DNA of 33,039 nt. Origin: JANXSD01 sp043758125. Lineage in GTDB: Bacteria; Bacteroidota; Bacteroidia; AKYH767-A; OLB10. Positions 7,012 through 15,684 of the stretch are shown here, piece after piece. Under the pieces are notes generated by a model that made no database searches, had not been told where the DNA came from, and worked only from the letters and a program-made list of their open reading frames with translations. A program made the translations under genes and the position numbers. The DNA lies in assembly GCA_043758125.1 (NCBI GenBank), contig JAYVOC010000271.1, positions 1 through 33,039 of the forward strand, in the 5' to 3' direction. Numbering within the stretch: the stretch's first letter is position 1; every line of letters begins with the position of its first letter.

Positions 7012-9693
7012 CTATTCATTAATAACCACTAATCGATCTTGCCATTGCTGACCATCATTATCAATAATTTTAGCAATATAAGCTCCTTCATGTAGTAAAT
7101 TTAGGGAATGAATATAAAATTCTTTTTCTTCAGCAGGATTTCCTGATTGCTGATAAATAATTCTACCAGCATTATCAATTAACTGAACAGAATAATCACC
7201 TTGAACTTGTTCTGGAATTTTAATAGTAAACGATTTATTTACTGCAGGATTAGGATACATACTCAGCAAGGAAGTTTTACCTAAATAAACTGTTTTAATA
7301 TCTGAATAGATAAATGAACCATCAAAATCTATTTGTTTTAATCTATAATAATTATTACCAAAGATTGGATTTTCATCAATTAATGAATATGATTTTAAAG
7401 AAGTTGAATTTCCAGAGGCAGAAATTTTTCCAATCAATTTGAAATCATTACCATCAATACTCCTTTCAACATTAAAATAATCAGCATTTTTTTCGCTCGC
7501 CGTTTGCCAATCTAAATTCACTTTTTGGCTTGATTTCTTTGCATTAAAAGCAACTAATGTAACAGGCAATGGGTTGGTTCCATTAATAGTATTTCCCAAT
7601 GTGAAATAAGTATTAAATGATGAAAATACATTTGATGTGATGCTACCGGAAACATTCGCTGTACCTATGCCACCATTATCAATCCAAGAACCTGCACCTG
7701 AATATCGTGCAACTCTAAGATTTGTATTGTCAGTAACTACATCATCTGGGCCATAAGATAACGTTATTCGTGAAGATGCTAAATTAGCAATTGCAGTACG
7801 GTTGATAGTATAATAACGAACATCAGATACATAAGATAAAGTAGGAGGCAAAGTATATCCGAATGTGCGAGCAGAAGAATTCCACGCTTCAGAGGTATAA
7901 GCAATACTTGTTGAATTTGTATGTCGAACTACAAGAATCATTGGACGATAAGCACCACTTTTACCAACAGGTATATTAAAAGTTTTAGTTAATGTTGATG
8001 CGATAACTTGTGCAAATGGTCCATCGATATAGGAGGCTGAAGAACCGATCGTTGAACTTGCTCCAGCAATACATGTTATCATGTTAGCAGAAGAAGAATA
8101 TAGTACACCATTCGTTAATGTTAATGAATTAGATACATTTATTGATGAGGCTAAACTTACACCAAACGAATTATTTATTGTTAGATTATAGAAGGTAGTT
8201 AATGTTGAACCTGATAGCCAAATACCTTCAAATCCTTGCAAAATAACATTTGATGTTCTGGGTATGAAAGTACCGTTGTTATTTAACGTATTGATACCAT
8301 CAAAATTATCAACTAATGTCATGTTTTTTGAATCACCAGTAGTACCTGCAATTGAACGAATATCAAATGTTTTATTTACATCGATTAATAAACTATTTAA
8401 TTCAAAATCAGCAGTAGAATTATTTGATGTACTCAAAGTAATTGCTGCTGCGGGTGAGCCAGTAACTATAAAATTTGGTTGTATTACACCAGGATATGGA
8501 ACAAAATTAAAAATTGAACCATTTGCAGTGCTTGCATTTCCAAATGATACTATTCCCACTGATGCATTCACAGTACCATTTGTACCACAAATATTAAAAT
8601 CAGCTCTAGCACTTCCGCCTAAAGTTGGTTTCTGAAGAGTCATTGTACCGGTTGTCATTAAGAAAGAACTTCCTATTACATCATTAACATTAAAAACTTC
8701 GTATGAGGTTCCAGTAGTGCCAGAATTTAAAAGCAAACTACCGCCACTTAAATCAACAGAAAATGGAGAACTAGGAGTACTTGAACTGTAAGTGATTCCA
8801 CCATAAACTTCCATCGAACCGCTAGAAATATTTAATGAAGGAATTGTTAATCCATTTTGTTCATAGCGCAATCCTTGCAAACCTGCTGTTGATCCTACTC
8901 GAACAATTCCACCATTCACAATAATTTTTCCTTGCAAAAAAGTATAATTACTTGTTGGTGAAAAGTGCATAATTCCAATTGGAACTTTAATAATTGCATC
9001 CTTTGCAATTGTAAAATTCGTTAATGTTGGATTTACTAAATAAGTTCCTAAATTATTATGAATATAGGTTCCATAACTAACAACTAACTGACGAATTGCA
9101 TTTTCGAAAGCATTTGTTTGCACATCTAAATAATAGCTAGTTGCAGTTCCTTTAAATAAGGTTACTCTATTTAAATCAAATATTCCCGATCCAGAAATAA
9201 TTGAATTAATTTTAGAGTTGAATGTTAAATTTACAAAATCATTTGGATCAGAATATAAGTCAAGTATTCCATTGTTAACAATGCTACCACTTATAAATAA
9301 AGAATGAGTTCTTGAAGCATTCCCTAAATAACCAAATCGTCCACCATTATTAATGGTTAGGGAACCTGCTATCGTCATATTGAACGAAAGGAATGGGGAA
9401 AACTCTATATTTCCTGAAGTGCCTTGCCCTACAGTAACGCTTGCAGAAACGGCATTCATATTCATGTAAACGGTATATCCATCTCCAACAAAAACAACAT
9501 CACCCTTTTTAGGAAAGGTACCTGTATTCGTTGCGTTACCGTAAGTAACGGTTGACCATGTTAAAGGGTCGTTCCAAAATCCGCCATTTGTTTTAGAATA
9601 GTATGTTACAGCAAAACTTTGCACCCAGCAAGCTAGGGAAAGAATTAAGGTAAGCGTAATTACTTTTCGAAATGGCACTAAGAAATTGCTCAT
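7012..9693 (-). CDS. Large T9SS-exported surface protein with beta-repeat body (paralogue 1)
   Basis: 893 residues. A signal peptide (hydrophobic VITLTLILSLACWVQSFA) precedes TYYSKTNGGFWNDPLTWST, a common opening of Bacteroidota surface proteins. The long middle is Ser/Thr/Asn/Gly-rich with many LTINN and GTFDL-like strands, suggesting a beta-helix or beta-solenoid. Near residue 705 begins an Fn3-like module (LPVTLVAFNAKK, then LDWQTASEKNADYFNVERS). From about residue 812 (MYPNPA) to the end is a type A T9SS C-terminal sorting domain, ending with AYIAKIIDNDGQQWQDRLVV. Inference: exported through the outer membrane and anchored at the cell surface, perhaps as an adhesin. No catalytic motif was found. 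It aligns end to end with the next gene. Confidence 0.88.
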   Translation of the reverse strand: MSNFLVPFRKVITLTLILSLACWVQSFAVTYYSKTNGGFWNDPLTWSTVTYGNATNTGTFPKKGDVVFVGDGYTVYMNMNAVSASVTVGQGTSGNIEFSPFLSFNMTIAGSLTINNGGRFGYLGNASRTHSLFISGSIVNNGILDLYSDPNDFVNLTFNSKINSIISGSGIFDLNRVTLFKGTATSYYLDVQTNAFENAIRQLVVSYGTYIHNNLGTYLVNPTLTNFTIAKDAIIKVPIGIMHFSPTSNYTFLQGKIIVNGGIVRVGSTAGLQGLRYEQNGLTIPSLNISSGSMEVYGGITYSSSTPSSPFSVDLSGGSLLLNSGTTGTSYEVFNVNDVIGSSFLMTTGTMTLQKPTLGGSARADFNICGTNGTVNASVGIVSFGNASTANGSIFNFVPYPGVIQPNFIVTGSPAAAITLSTSNNSTADFELNSLLIDVNKTFDIRSIAGTTGDSKNMTLVDNFDGINTLNNNGTFIPRTSNVILQGFEGIWLSGSTLTTFYNLTINNSFGVSLASSINVSNSLTLTNGVLYSSSANMITCIAGASSTIGSSASYIDGPFAQVIASTLTKTFNIPVGKSGAYRPMILVVRHTNSTSIAYTSEAWNSSARTFGYTLPPTLSYVSDVRYYTINRTAIANLASSRITLSYGPDDVVTDNTNLRVARYSGAGSWIDNGGIGTANVSGSITSNVFSSFNTYFTLGNTINGTNPLPVTLVAFNAKKSSQKVNLDWQTASEKNADYFNVERSIDGNDFKLIGKISASGNSTSLKSYSLIDENPIFGNNYYRLKQIDFDGSFIYSDIKTVYLGKTSLLSMYPNPAVNKSFTIKIPEQVQGDYSVQLIDNAGRIIYQQSGNPAEEKEFYIHSLNLLHEGAYIAKIIDNDGQQWQDRLVVINE

Positions 9694-9770
9694 AGCACAT
9701 TAAATTAAACTGTAGTTGGTGAATCAAATATGCTATCATCTAAAAATTAAAAGGAGGTATTTTAAAAACG

Positions 9771-9788
9771 ATCTTACAATTGTAAGAT
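9771..9788. promoter_or_regulatory. Perfect 18-bp palindrome between the two T9SS genes
   Basis: ATCTTACAATTGTAAGAT is its own reverse complement with no spacer. It lies 78-95 bp upstream of the ATG of the 7012-9693 gene, in the 276-bp gap 9694-9969. The position and symmetry fit a dimeric regulator operator, but no binding protein can be named. The rest of the gap is AT-rich, with one terminator-like hairpin near 9921-9947 and no gene that I can support. Confidence 0.5.
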
Positions 9789-9920
9789 TTTAATTGAATT
9801 TAGATAATTTCAAAATTGCATTTCGATATTCAATACTATTTGATTAATCATAAAAATTTTACTTCTTAATCACTAACAAATATCGATTATAAGTGGAAGG
9901 CAAATAATGATAAAAATTAA

Positions 9921-9947
9921 AAACCTTACACAAAAAATGCAAGGTTT
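9921..9947 (-). terminator. Terminator-like hairpin after the second T9SS gene
   Basis: AAACCTT (9921-9927) pairs with AAGGTTT (9941-9947). After one mismatch, two further pairs extend the stem inward. It lies 22 nt downstream of the stop of the 9970-12636 gene and is followed on the minus strand by an A/T-rich stretch. Strength is moderate. Confidence 0.45.
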
Positions 9948-9969
9948 ATTACATATATTAAATTCACCA

Positions 9970-12636
9970 TTATTCTATAACTACTATTTTTTGATCTACA
10001 AGTGAATTGCTATTGGAAATTCTAATTAAATAATTTCCGGGAATAGAAGGCATTCCCAATGGTATTTGACTATTGTAGTTTAATTCCAAATACTTTACTA
10101 GAACAACATTTCCCTTAACATCTAAAATTTGTATTTTGCATTCTTCATTTGTAAGATCATTTTGAAGTAACTTAATCTCATCACTATGACCAGGATTTGG
10201 GGCGATGGAAAAATTAGAAGATTTGACTTCATTAACAACTTGAATAGTTGAGTATTCAAATTTACCATCGAAATCAATTTGTTTTAACTTATAATAAACT
10301 TTTGAATTGCATAAATCTGAATCATAAAAACTATAATTTCTTATTTTATTTGAATTACCATTTGCTTTACATTCACCAATATAGTTGAATTCAGAACCAT
10401 TAATACTCTTTTGAATTTCGAAACGATCAGCATTTTTTTCACTCGCAGTTGTCCAATACAATGCAATTTTATTCTTTTCGTTTTTTGCTATAAAGGAAAT
10501 TAATTTTACCGGCAAAACATTTGATCCGCCAAATGCATTTCCGAAGGTGAAAATATTACTGGGATTATTAAATGAGGAGGATGTAATTGTTCCTGTTGAA
10601 TTGCTAGTTCCTACCCCACCAGCATCAACCCAATTAGAGGATCCATCATCTCTTGCAATTCTCAAATACTGATAGTCATTTACACCATCATCCACATCAT
10701 AATTAAGAGAAATGGATGCAGAAACAAGATTAGAAGGACCACTTCTATTTAATTGAAAATACCTTACACTTGAAACTTTATCGATACCTGTTGGTAATGT
10801 ATAATTTAAATTTCGAGGGTTACTATTAAACATTTCACCTGAATACGTTACCGCAGACGCTGTACTGTGTGTAACATCTAATGACATCAGCCTATACGAA
10901 CCATCTTTACCTATCGGAAAGTAAATCGTTTGTGGCAAGGTTGATGTCACTGTTTGAATGAAAGGGCCTTCAACATAAGATGTAGAAGATCCAACATCAC
11001 AATTAGCGCCTGCAAGTAACGAAACAGGACTTGAGTTGGATGTGAAGAGAACGCCATTTGTTAACGATAAATATCCGCTAATGTCAACTTCTTGAGCTAA
11101 CGAAATTCCAAAAGAATTATTAATAGTTAAATCGTAAAGAGTTTGAATTTCCGAACCTGAAATTTGTTGCGCTTCAATTCCTTGAAATATCAAATGTGAA
11201 GACCGAGCAACCAAAGTACCATCACTATATAATGCATTTATTCCATCAATATTTCCAGTTAGAATTAAAGAGCGCGAATCACCTGTTGTACCTGACACTG
11301 ATCGCAAATCGAAAGTTTTATTTTGATCAATGTATAAACTTAAAGCTTTCATATTAGCAGTTGAATTTGCAGAAGGACATAAAACAATATTTGCAGCGTT
11401 CGATCCTGTAACTTTTATATTTGGCAATGTTACCGATGAAAAAGGAGTTAGCGTAAAAATTGATCCAGAGGTAGTATTGTTATTACCAAACGCCACGATA
11501 CCTCCACCAGAAGAAACAGTACCATTTGTTCCGCAAACAACAAAATCACTTATTGAATTACCAGAAATATTTGGAGCTTCGATTGTTATTAATCCATCAT
11601 TCATTACAAAAGCACTTCCTAAAACATCGTTTATAAACAAAGGTGAATTTGAAGATTTAGTGCTTCCTGAATTTAGCAATAAAATTCCGCCACTCATGTT
11701 AAAGTTTAATGGATCAGTTGAAGCTCCTGACTTATAAAATATGCTTCCATATACTTCCATTGTTCCTGATTGAATATCTAACTTAGGAATAAATGCACCA
11801 ATTTTATCATAATGTAATCCAGTAACTCCAGCGGTTGAACCAACTTTTAATGTTCCTCCATTTACGATGATTGTACCACTCAATGTTGTTTCATCTTGAT
11901 TCGGTGATAAATTAACAGTGCCTTGCGTTATTTTAAAGATAGCATCGCTACCAATTGTAAACCCAGAAATTGCACTACTGTTTACATTGAATGTTCCACT
12001 ATTATGATGATTATAAGTTCCATAATTTATTATAAAATCACGAATAGCATTTTCAAATCCGGAAGATTGTACATCAGCATAAAATGACGTTGAAGATGTT
12101 TTTGTGAGAGTTACCGTATTCAAATCAAATGTACCTAATCCATTAACTGTACTATTTACATTTCTATTAAAAACGAGATTTACAACATCATCGGCATCGG
12201 CATATAAATCAAGTGTACCTGAATTACTAAGATTTGTTCCAATATTCAAAGTATGAGTTCTGCTACTATTACCATTATACCAAAGTTTACCACCACTATT
12301 TATTGTTAACGCATTTAAAATGGAGAATGAATAATTTCCAGCTTCCGCAAATTCAACTATACCTGAAGAACCTTGTCCGATGTTAATTGTACCAACTGAT
12401 AAAGTTGCATTAATATAAATCGAATAACCATCACCAATGTTAGCAATATCGGTTGACTTAGGATAAGTACCTGTATTAGTTGATTGACCATATCCAGTAG
12501 TTGACCAACCATTTGCATCATTCCAATTAGCGCCTGAAGTTTTGCTATAATAGGTTGTTGCAAACAAATTAGAACTAAAAATACTCAAAAGAAGAATTAA
12601 ATTTAACTGCTTAAAAATAGTAAATGTCGTTTTCAT
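9970..12636 (-). CDS. Large T9SS-exported surface protein with beta-repeat body (paralogue 2)
   Basis: 888 residues, same architecture as its downstream neighbour: signal peptide (LNLILLLSIFSSNLFA), TYYSKTSGANWNDANGWST, repetitive beta-rich Ser/Asn/Gly body, Fn3-like module (LPVKLISFIAKNEKNKIALY, then WTTASEKNADRFEIQKS), and a T9SS C-terminal tail from about residue 811 (IAPNPGHSDEIKLL, ending NYLIRISNSNSLVDQKIVVIE). Segments such as SGTMEVYGSI, GTNGTVSSGGGIVAFGN, FDLRSVSGTTGDS and LTINNSFGISLA match the paralogue at the same relative position, so the pair arose by tandem duplication followed by substantial divergence. No enzyme motif is visible. A surface or matrix role is inferred. Confidence 0.88.
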   Translation of the reverse strand: MKTTFTIFKQLNLILLLSIFSSNLFATTYYSKTSGANWNDANGWSTTGYGQSTNTGTYPKSTDIANIGDGYSIYINATLSVGTINIGQGSSGIVEFAEAGNYSFSILNALTINSGGKLWYNGNSSRTHTLNIGTNLSNSGTLDLYADADDVVNLVFNRNVNSTVNGLGTFDLNTVTLTKTSSTSFYADVQSSGFENAIRDFIINYGTYNHHNSGTFNVNSSAISGFTIGSDAIFKITQGTVNLSPNQDETTLSGTIIVNGGTLKVGSTAGVTGLHYDKIGAFIPKLDIQSGTMEVYGSIFYKSGASTDPLNFNMSGGILLLNSGSTKSSNSPLFINDVLGSAFVMNDGLITIEAPNISGNSISDFVVCGTNGTVSSGGGIVAFGNNNTTSGSIFTLTPFSSVTLPNIKVTGSNAANIVLCPSANSTANMKALSLYIDQNKTFDLRSVSGTTGDSRSLILTGNIDGINALYSDGTLVARSSHLIFQGIEAQQISGSEIQTLYDLTINNSFGISLAQEVDISGYLSLTNGVLFTSNSSPVSLLAGANCDVGSSTSYVEGPFIQTVTSTLPQTIYFPIGKDGSYRLMSLDVTHSTASAVTYSGEMFNSNPRNLNYTLPTGIDKVSSVRYFQLNRSGPSNLVSASISLNYDVDDGVNDYQYLRIARDDGSSNWVDAGGVGTSNSTGTITSSSFNNPSNIFTFGNAFGGSNVLPVKLISFIAKNEKNKIALYWTTASEKNADRFEIQKSINGSEFNYIGECKANGNSNKIRNYSFYDSDLCNSKVYYKLKQIDFDGKFEYSTIQVVNEVKSSNFSIAPNPGHSDEIKLLQNDLTNEECKIQILDVKGNVVLVKYLELNYNSQIPLGMPSIPGNYLIRISNSNSLVDQKIVVIE

Positions 12637-12654
12637 TTTAAACTTATTTTAGGC

Positions 12655-12680
12655 TTGGTATTTTTCATAAAGCATACCAA
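12655..12680. promoter_or_regulatory. Inverted repeat upstream of T9SS paralogue 2
   Basis: TTGGTAT (12655-12661) and ATACCAA (12674-12680) form a perfect 7-bp inverted repeat with a 12-nt spacer, 19-44 bp before the ATG of the 9970-12636 gene. It could be an operator or a 5'-leader hairpin. The rest of the 200-bp gap (12637-12837) is AT-rich and holds only the hairpin at 12778-12805. Confidence 0.35.
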
Positions 12681-12777
12681 ATCAAAAAAATGTTTATTAA
12701 AAATGATGCTACTTCTTGCAATCACATTTATCGTTACAATAAAAATCTAAAATAAAAAATGCACTCTTAAAAACAAA

Positions 12778-12805
12778 TGATGGCTGCCCAAAAGTGCAAC
12801 CATCA
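12778..12805 (-). terminator. Intrinsic terminator of the nucleoside phosphorylase gene
   Basis: On the minus strand TGATGG pairs with CCATCA. After one mismatch, three more pairs (TGC/GCA) close an 8-nt loop. The stem is followed on that strand by TTTGTTTTT (12777 down to 12769), a proper U-rich tail. It lies 33 bp after the phosphorylase stop, as expected for rho-independent termination. Confidence 0.7.
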
Positions 12806-12837
12806 ATGATTAAAAATAATATAATTCTTAAAGAATC

Positions 12838-13713
12838 TTACAAAGTTGATAAGCGATCTAATGTAATTTGAATAAGTTTATGCATTGATTCTTCAGCATT
12901 GGAAGAATATTTTTGTGATATACGATTTGCTACAATTACATTTACTGCACAACAATGATGTCCTAATAATTTTGCTAAACCATACATCGCACCTGTTTCC
13001 ATTTCAAAATTAGTAATTCGATTATCTTGATGTTTGAATCCACTTAATTTATCAATCAAATCCATCCGTGAAGGTTGTAATCTCAATTGACGCATTTGTG
13101 GTGCATAAAATCCAGAACAAGACGCAGTAATTCCTTTGTGCATATCTGGTGAAAGCAGTGTTAAAAGTTTATCAGAAGCCCTTGCTAAATATGATTGTGG
13201 GAAAATTCCTTGATTTGGAAAATGATTTCTAAAAGATTGAATAATATCGTTCTCTTCTTTATCGTTCTCAAGGTGATAGAAATTTAATAAGCCATCTAAA
13301 CCTAAGCCAAATGAAGAGCAAACGAAAGAATCAACTGGAATTTCGGCTTGAAGAGAACCAGAAGTACCAATTCTTATCAAGTTTAAAGGTGTTAGATTTT
13401 CTTTTATCGTACGCGTATTGAGGTCGATATTTACTAGAGCATCTAATTCGTTATAAACAATATCGATATTATCCGTTCCAATACCTGTTGAAAGGACAGT
13501 AATACGCCTACCTTTGTAAACTCCGGTATGAGTAACAAACTCACGTTTTTGCTTTCGCACTTCAATGGTTTCGAAGTAATTACTAACCATTTGCACTCTA
13601 TCAGGATCACCAACATTGATGATTATATCACTGATTTCTTCAGGTAAAAGATTGAGATGATAAACACTCCCATCTTTATTTAATATTAATTCGGATTCAG
13701 GTATATGAGTCAT
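12838..13713 (-). CDS. Nucleoside phosphorylase (uridine/purine phosphorylase family)
   Basis: 291 residues from the ATG at 13713 (MTHIPESELILNKDGS). The longer frame to 13800 begins with an unlikely phenylalanine run and would overlap the divergent stress-protein gene. Motifs of the NP-I family are INVGDPDRV (residues 32-40), TGIGTDN, the phosphate-binding IRIGTSGSL, and NFEMETGAMYGLAKLLGH, which holds the ribose-contacting Met-Glu pair. Family knowledge: reversible phosphorolysis of nucleosides to base plus pentose 1-phosphate in salvage. Base preference cannot be fixed by eye. It is divergent from the universal stress pair with 53 bp between start codons. Confidence 0.88.
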   Translation of the reverse strand: MTHIPESELILNKDGSVYHLNLLPEEISDIIINVGDPDRVQMVSNYFETIEVRKQKREFVTHTGVYKGRRITVLSTGIGTDNIDIVYNELDALVNIDLNTRTIKENLTPLNLIRIGTSGSLQAEIPVDSFVCSSFGLGLDGLLNFYHLENDKEENDIIQSFRNHFPNQGIFPQSYLARASDKLLTLLSPDMHKGITASCSGFYAPQMRQLRLQPSRMDLIDKLSGFKHQDNRITNFEMETGAMYGLAKLLGHHCCAVNVIVANRISQKYSSNAEESMHKLIQITLDRLSTL

Positions 13714-13766
13714 ATCTTTAAATGAAATATTTTTACCAAAGAAAAAAAAATAAGTAATACAAAGCG

Positions 13767-14645
13767 ATGAATCCAGCACAGCATCATATAATTGTCCCAA
13801 CCGACTTCAGCGAACAATCGAAAATTGCCCTTACCCAATCTTATAATTTAGCTCGATTTACTGGTTCTATCATTACCTTAGTACATGTTATCGATGAGGA
13901 TCTATTTACCTCTATGATTCACCTTTTCACAGACAAGGAAAATCAAGAGGAGCTTTTGAGATTAGGGATTCAAACCAAATTAGATTTATTGGCTAAAGAA
14001 GCAACAATTAATTCAGGCCTTATTATCAATACTAGAATCGAAAAAGGAAAGATTTATGAACAAATTGTAGCTGTAGCAGAAGAATTTAACGCTACATTTA
14101 TAGTGATGAGTACTTCAGGACCTACCACATTGCGCAAGAAATTTATCGGTTCCAATGCTGAAAGGGTGATCAAAGATGCTCCTTGTCCAGTGATCTCCAT
14201 AAAAGGAAAAGAGCATAAGACAGGGTGCAATACAATTGTTTTCCCTCTTGATTTGTCGAAAGAGACAAAAGAAAAAGTTAATAAGTGTATCGAAATTGCT
14301 CAATTTTTCAAGTCAATCGTCAAGGTAATGACGGTTACAGATACTACCGATGAATTTTTAATAAATAAATTAGAAAGGCAGATGGAACAAGTGATTGATT
14401 TTATAAGTTCACACGAAATAATTTGCACTGGAGAGTTTGTCGATAACAAAGACATTTCAGATGGTGTATTAAATTGTGCTGAAAAAGTAAAAGCGGACTT
14501 AATCATCATCATGACTCAACAAGAATTAGATTGGACACTTCATTTTATTGGCAATGAATCGCAACAAATCATAAATAATTCCGAAATTCCCGTTTGTAGT
14601 ATCCGACCCATACAAAGAAAAGATACCTTAGAGTTTGTAATCTAA
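13767..14645 (+). CDS. Tandem-domain universal stress protein (UspA family), copy 1
   Basis: 292 residues made of two Usp domains. Domain 1 begins HHIIVPTDFSEQSKIALTQ and ends with the ATP-loop region VMSTSGPTTLRKKFIGSNAERV, then PCPVIS; the first glycine of the G-2x-G-9x-G(S/T) motif is replaced by Ser while the GS end is kept. Domain 2 starts near TIVFPLDLSKE and ends IIIMTQQELDWTLHFIGNES, lacking the G-2x-G part. This suggests nucleotide binding, if any, is in domain 1. Usp proteins are cytosolic stress, starvation or redox response factors. The second Usp gene starts 27 bp downstream. Confidence 0.92.
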   Translation: MNPAQHHIIVPTDFSEQSKIALTQSYNLARFTGSIITLVHVIDEDLFTSMIHLFTDKENQEELLRLGIQTKLDLLAKEATINSGLIINTRIEKGKIYEQIVAVAEEFNATFIVMSTSGPTTLRKKFIGSNAERVIKDAPCPVISIKGKEHKTGCNTIVFPLDLSKETKEKVNKCIEIAQFFKSIVKVMTVTDTTDEFLINKLERQMEQVIDFISSHEIICTGEFVDNKDISDGVLNCAEKVKADLIIIMTQQELDWTLHFIGNESQQIINNSEIPVCSIRPIQRKDTLEFVI

Positions 14646-14672
14646 ATCACCTGACCTTAAAAAACATCAGTT

Positions 14673-15551
14673 ATGCAAAAGACCTTCCACATTAAGAAGA
14701 TTCTGATCCCCTTCGATTTTTCAGAAACAGCAGAGTTAAGCCTCGAACACGCAGTATTTATGGCGAAGTTACTAAAGGCTGAAATAGTACTTCTACATAT
14801 TGTTGAAACCCTCACCCTTCCAAGTGCAATTAGTCATGCATTTTCTGGTTTCGAGAAAAAAGTTGAATCAGCATCTAATGATAAACTTAAAGAACTTGCA
14901 CATCAACTCCATATCGATAATGGAATTGAAGTAAGTATCATTACTGAAGTGGGTAATATTCACAAAAAAATTGCGTATACTGCTAAACAAGCACATATTG
15001 ATTTAGTAGTGATGGGCACACATGGATCTAGTGGAAGCAACTACATTATTGGAAGCAATACAACTCGAGTAGTACAAGAATCTCCATGTCCAGTAATTTC
15101 TGTTCAGTCGCATGCGAAAAAAATAGGGTTTTCGAAAATAGTTTTGCCTATTGATGATTCTACAGAGTCGCGTCAAAAAGTTCCATTTGCGATGGAGATT
15201 GCAAAACATTATAATTCGCACGTTATTGTGACGGGTATCATGCAATCTGGCAATGAAGATTATCAACGTAAATTTAAAATAAAGGTCGAACAAGTTGAGG
15301 ATTTCTTAAATGAACATGCTGTTGTTTGCGAAACACAATATATACAAGGTGATGATCGTGCAAAAATGACTTTAAAAGTTATTGATGATAATGATGCCGA
15401 TTTAGTCATCATCATGACAGAGCAAGACTCCTCATTTACTGGATTGATAATGGGGAATTATGCATCTAAAGTGATTAATAATTCAAAGGTTCCTGTTATG
15501 ACTGTGCGACCTGCAGAAATTGATCCTGATCGCATCACCGTATCGTTTTAG
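14673..15551 (+). CDS. Tandem-domain universal stress protein (UspA family), copy 2
   Basis: 292 residues, the same length and domain plan as the preceding gene. Domain 1: KKILIPFDFSETAELSLEHA through VVMGTHGSSGSNYIIGSNTT, with a near-canonical ATP-loop (glycines at GTHG and then GS, spacing one residue shorter than usual), then PCPVISV. Domain 2: KIVLPIDDSTESRQKV through IIIMTEQDSSFTGLIMGNYASKV, again without G-2x-G. It is almost certainly cotranscribed with copy 1. Transcription should stop at the strong hairpin starting 13 bp after its stop codon. Confidence 0.93.
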   Translation: MQKTFHIKKILIPFDFSETAELSLEHAVFMAKLLKAEIVLLHIVETLTLPSAISHAFSGFEKKVESASNDKLKELAHQLHIDNGIEVSIITEVGNIHKKIAYTAKQAHIDLVVMGTHGSSGSNYIIGSNTTRVVQESPCPVISVQSHAKKIGFSKIVLPIDDSTESRQKVPFAMEIAKHYNSHVIVTGIMQSGNEDYQRKFKIKVEQVEDFLNEHAVVCETQYIQGDDRAKMTLKVIDDNDADLVIIMTEQDSSFTGLIMGNYASKVINNSKVPVMTVRPAEIDPDRITVSF

Positions 15552-15563
15552 TTAAATTAAATT

Positions 15564-15605
15564 AAATTAATAAAAGATCCCAATGCGAGGATCTTTTATT
15601 AATTT
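15564..15605 (+). terminator. Strong terminator hairpin after the Usp pair
   Basis: The 17 bases at 15564-15580 (ending AAAAGATCC) are the exact reverse complement of 15589-15605 (starting GGATCTTTT), with an 8-nt loop. It follows the second Usp stop by 13 nt. The 3' arm itself carries the T-rich run. The symmetry means it could act on either strand. The remaining sequence to recQ (15606-15684) is AT-rich, with no promoter that I can defend. Confidence 0.8.
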
Positions 15606-15684
15606 AGATGATATATAATTTTCATTTGTGCTGATGTCATTTTGTTTGCATCACAGTTAAAACTAAATATTTACTTTTACGATA

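Noticed and set aside
8264..8635. Plus-strand open frame opposite the first T9SS gene (and a similar one at 11330-11737)
   Set aside because: The two lie at equivalent positions because the paralogous minus-strand genes share composition; no start signal or family is seen, so they are antisense shadows.
9749..9760. AAAAGGAGGTATT in the intergenic region, as if preceding a small plus-strand gene
   Set aside because: No start codon with a usable reading frame follows at suitable distance.
13714..13800. N-terminal extension of the nucleoside phosphorylase
   Set aside because: It contains a phenylalanine run from an A-rich tract, shows no family similarity and overlaps the divergent Usp gene; the ATG at 13713 fits the family.
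15552..15570. AAATTAAATTAAATTAA run considered as a microsatellite or origin-like repeat
   Set aside because: Only three short units, partly belonging to the terminator stem; no other origin features.
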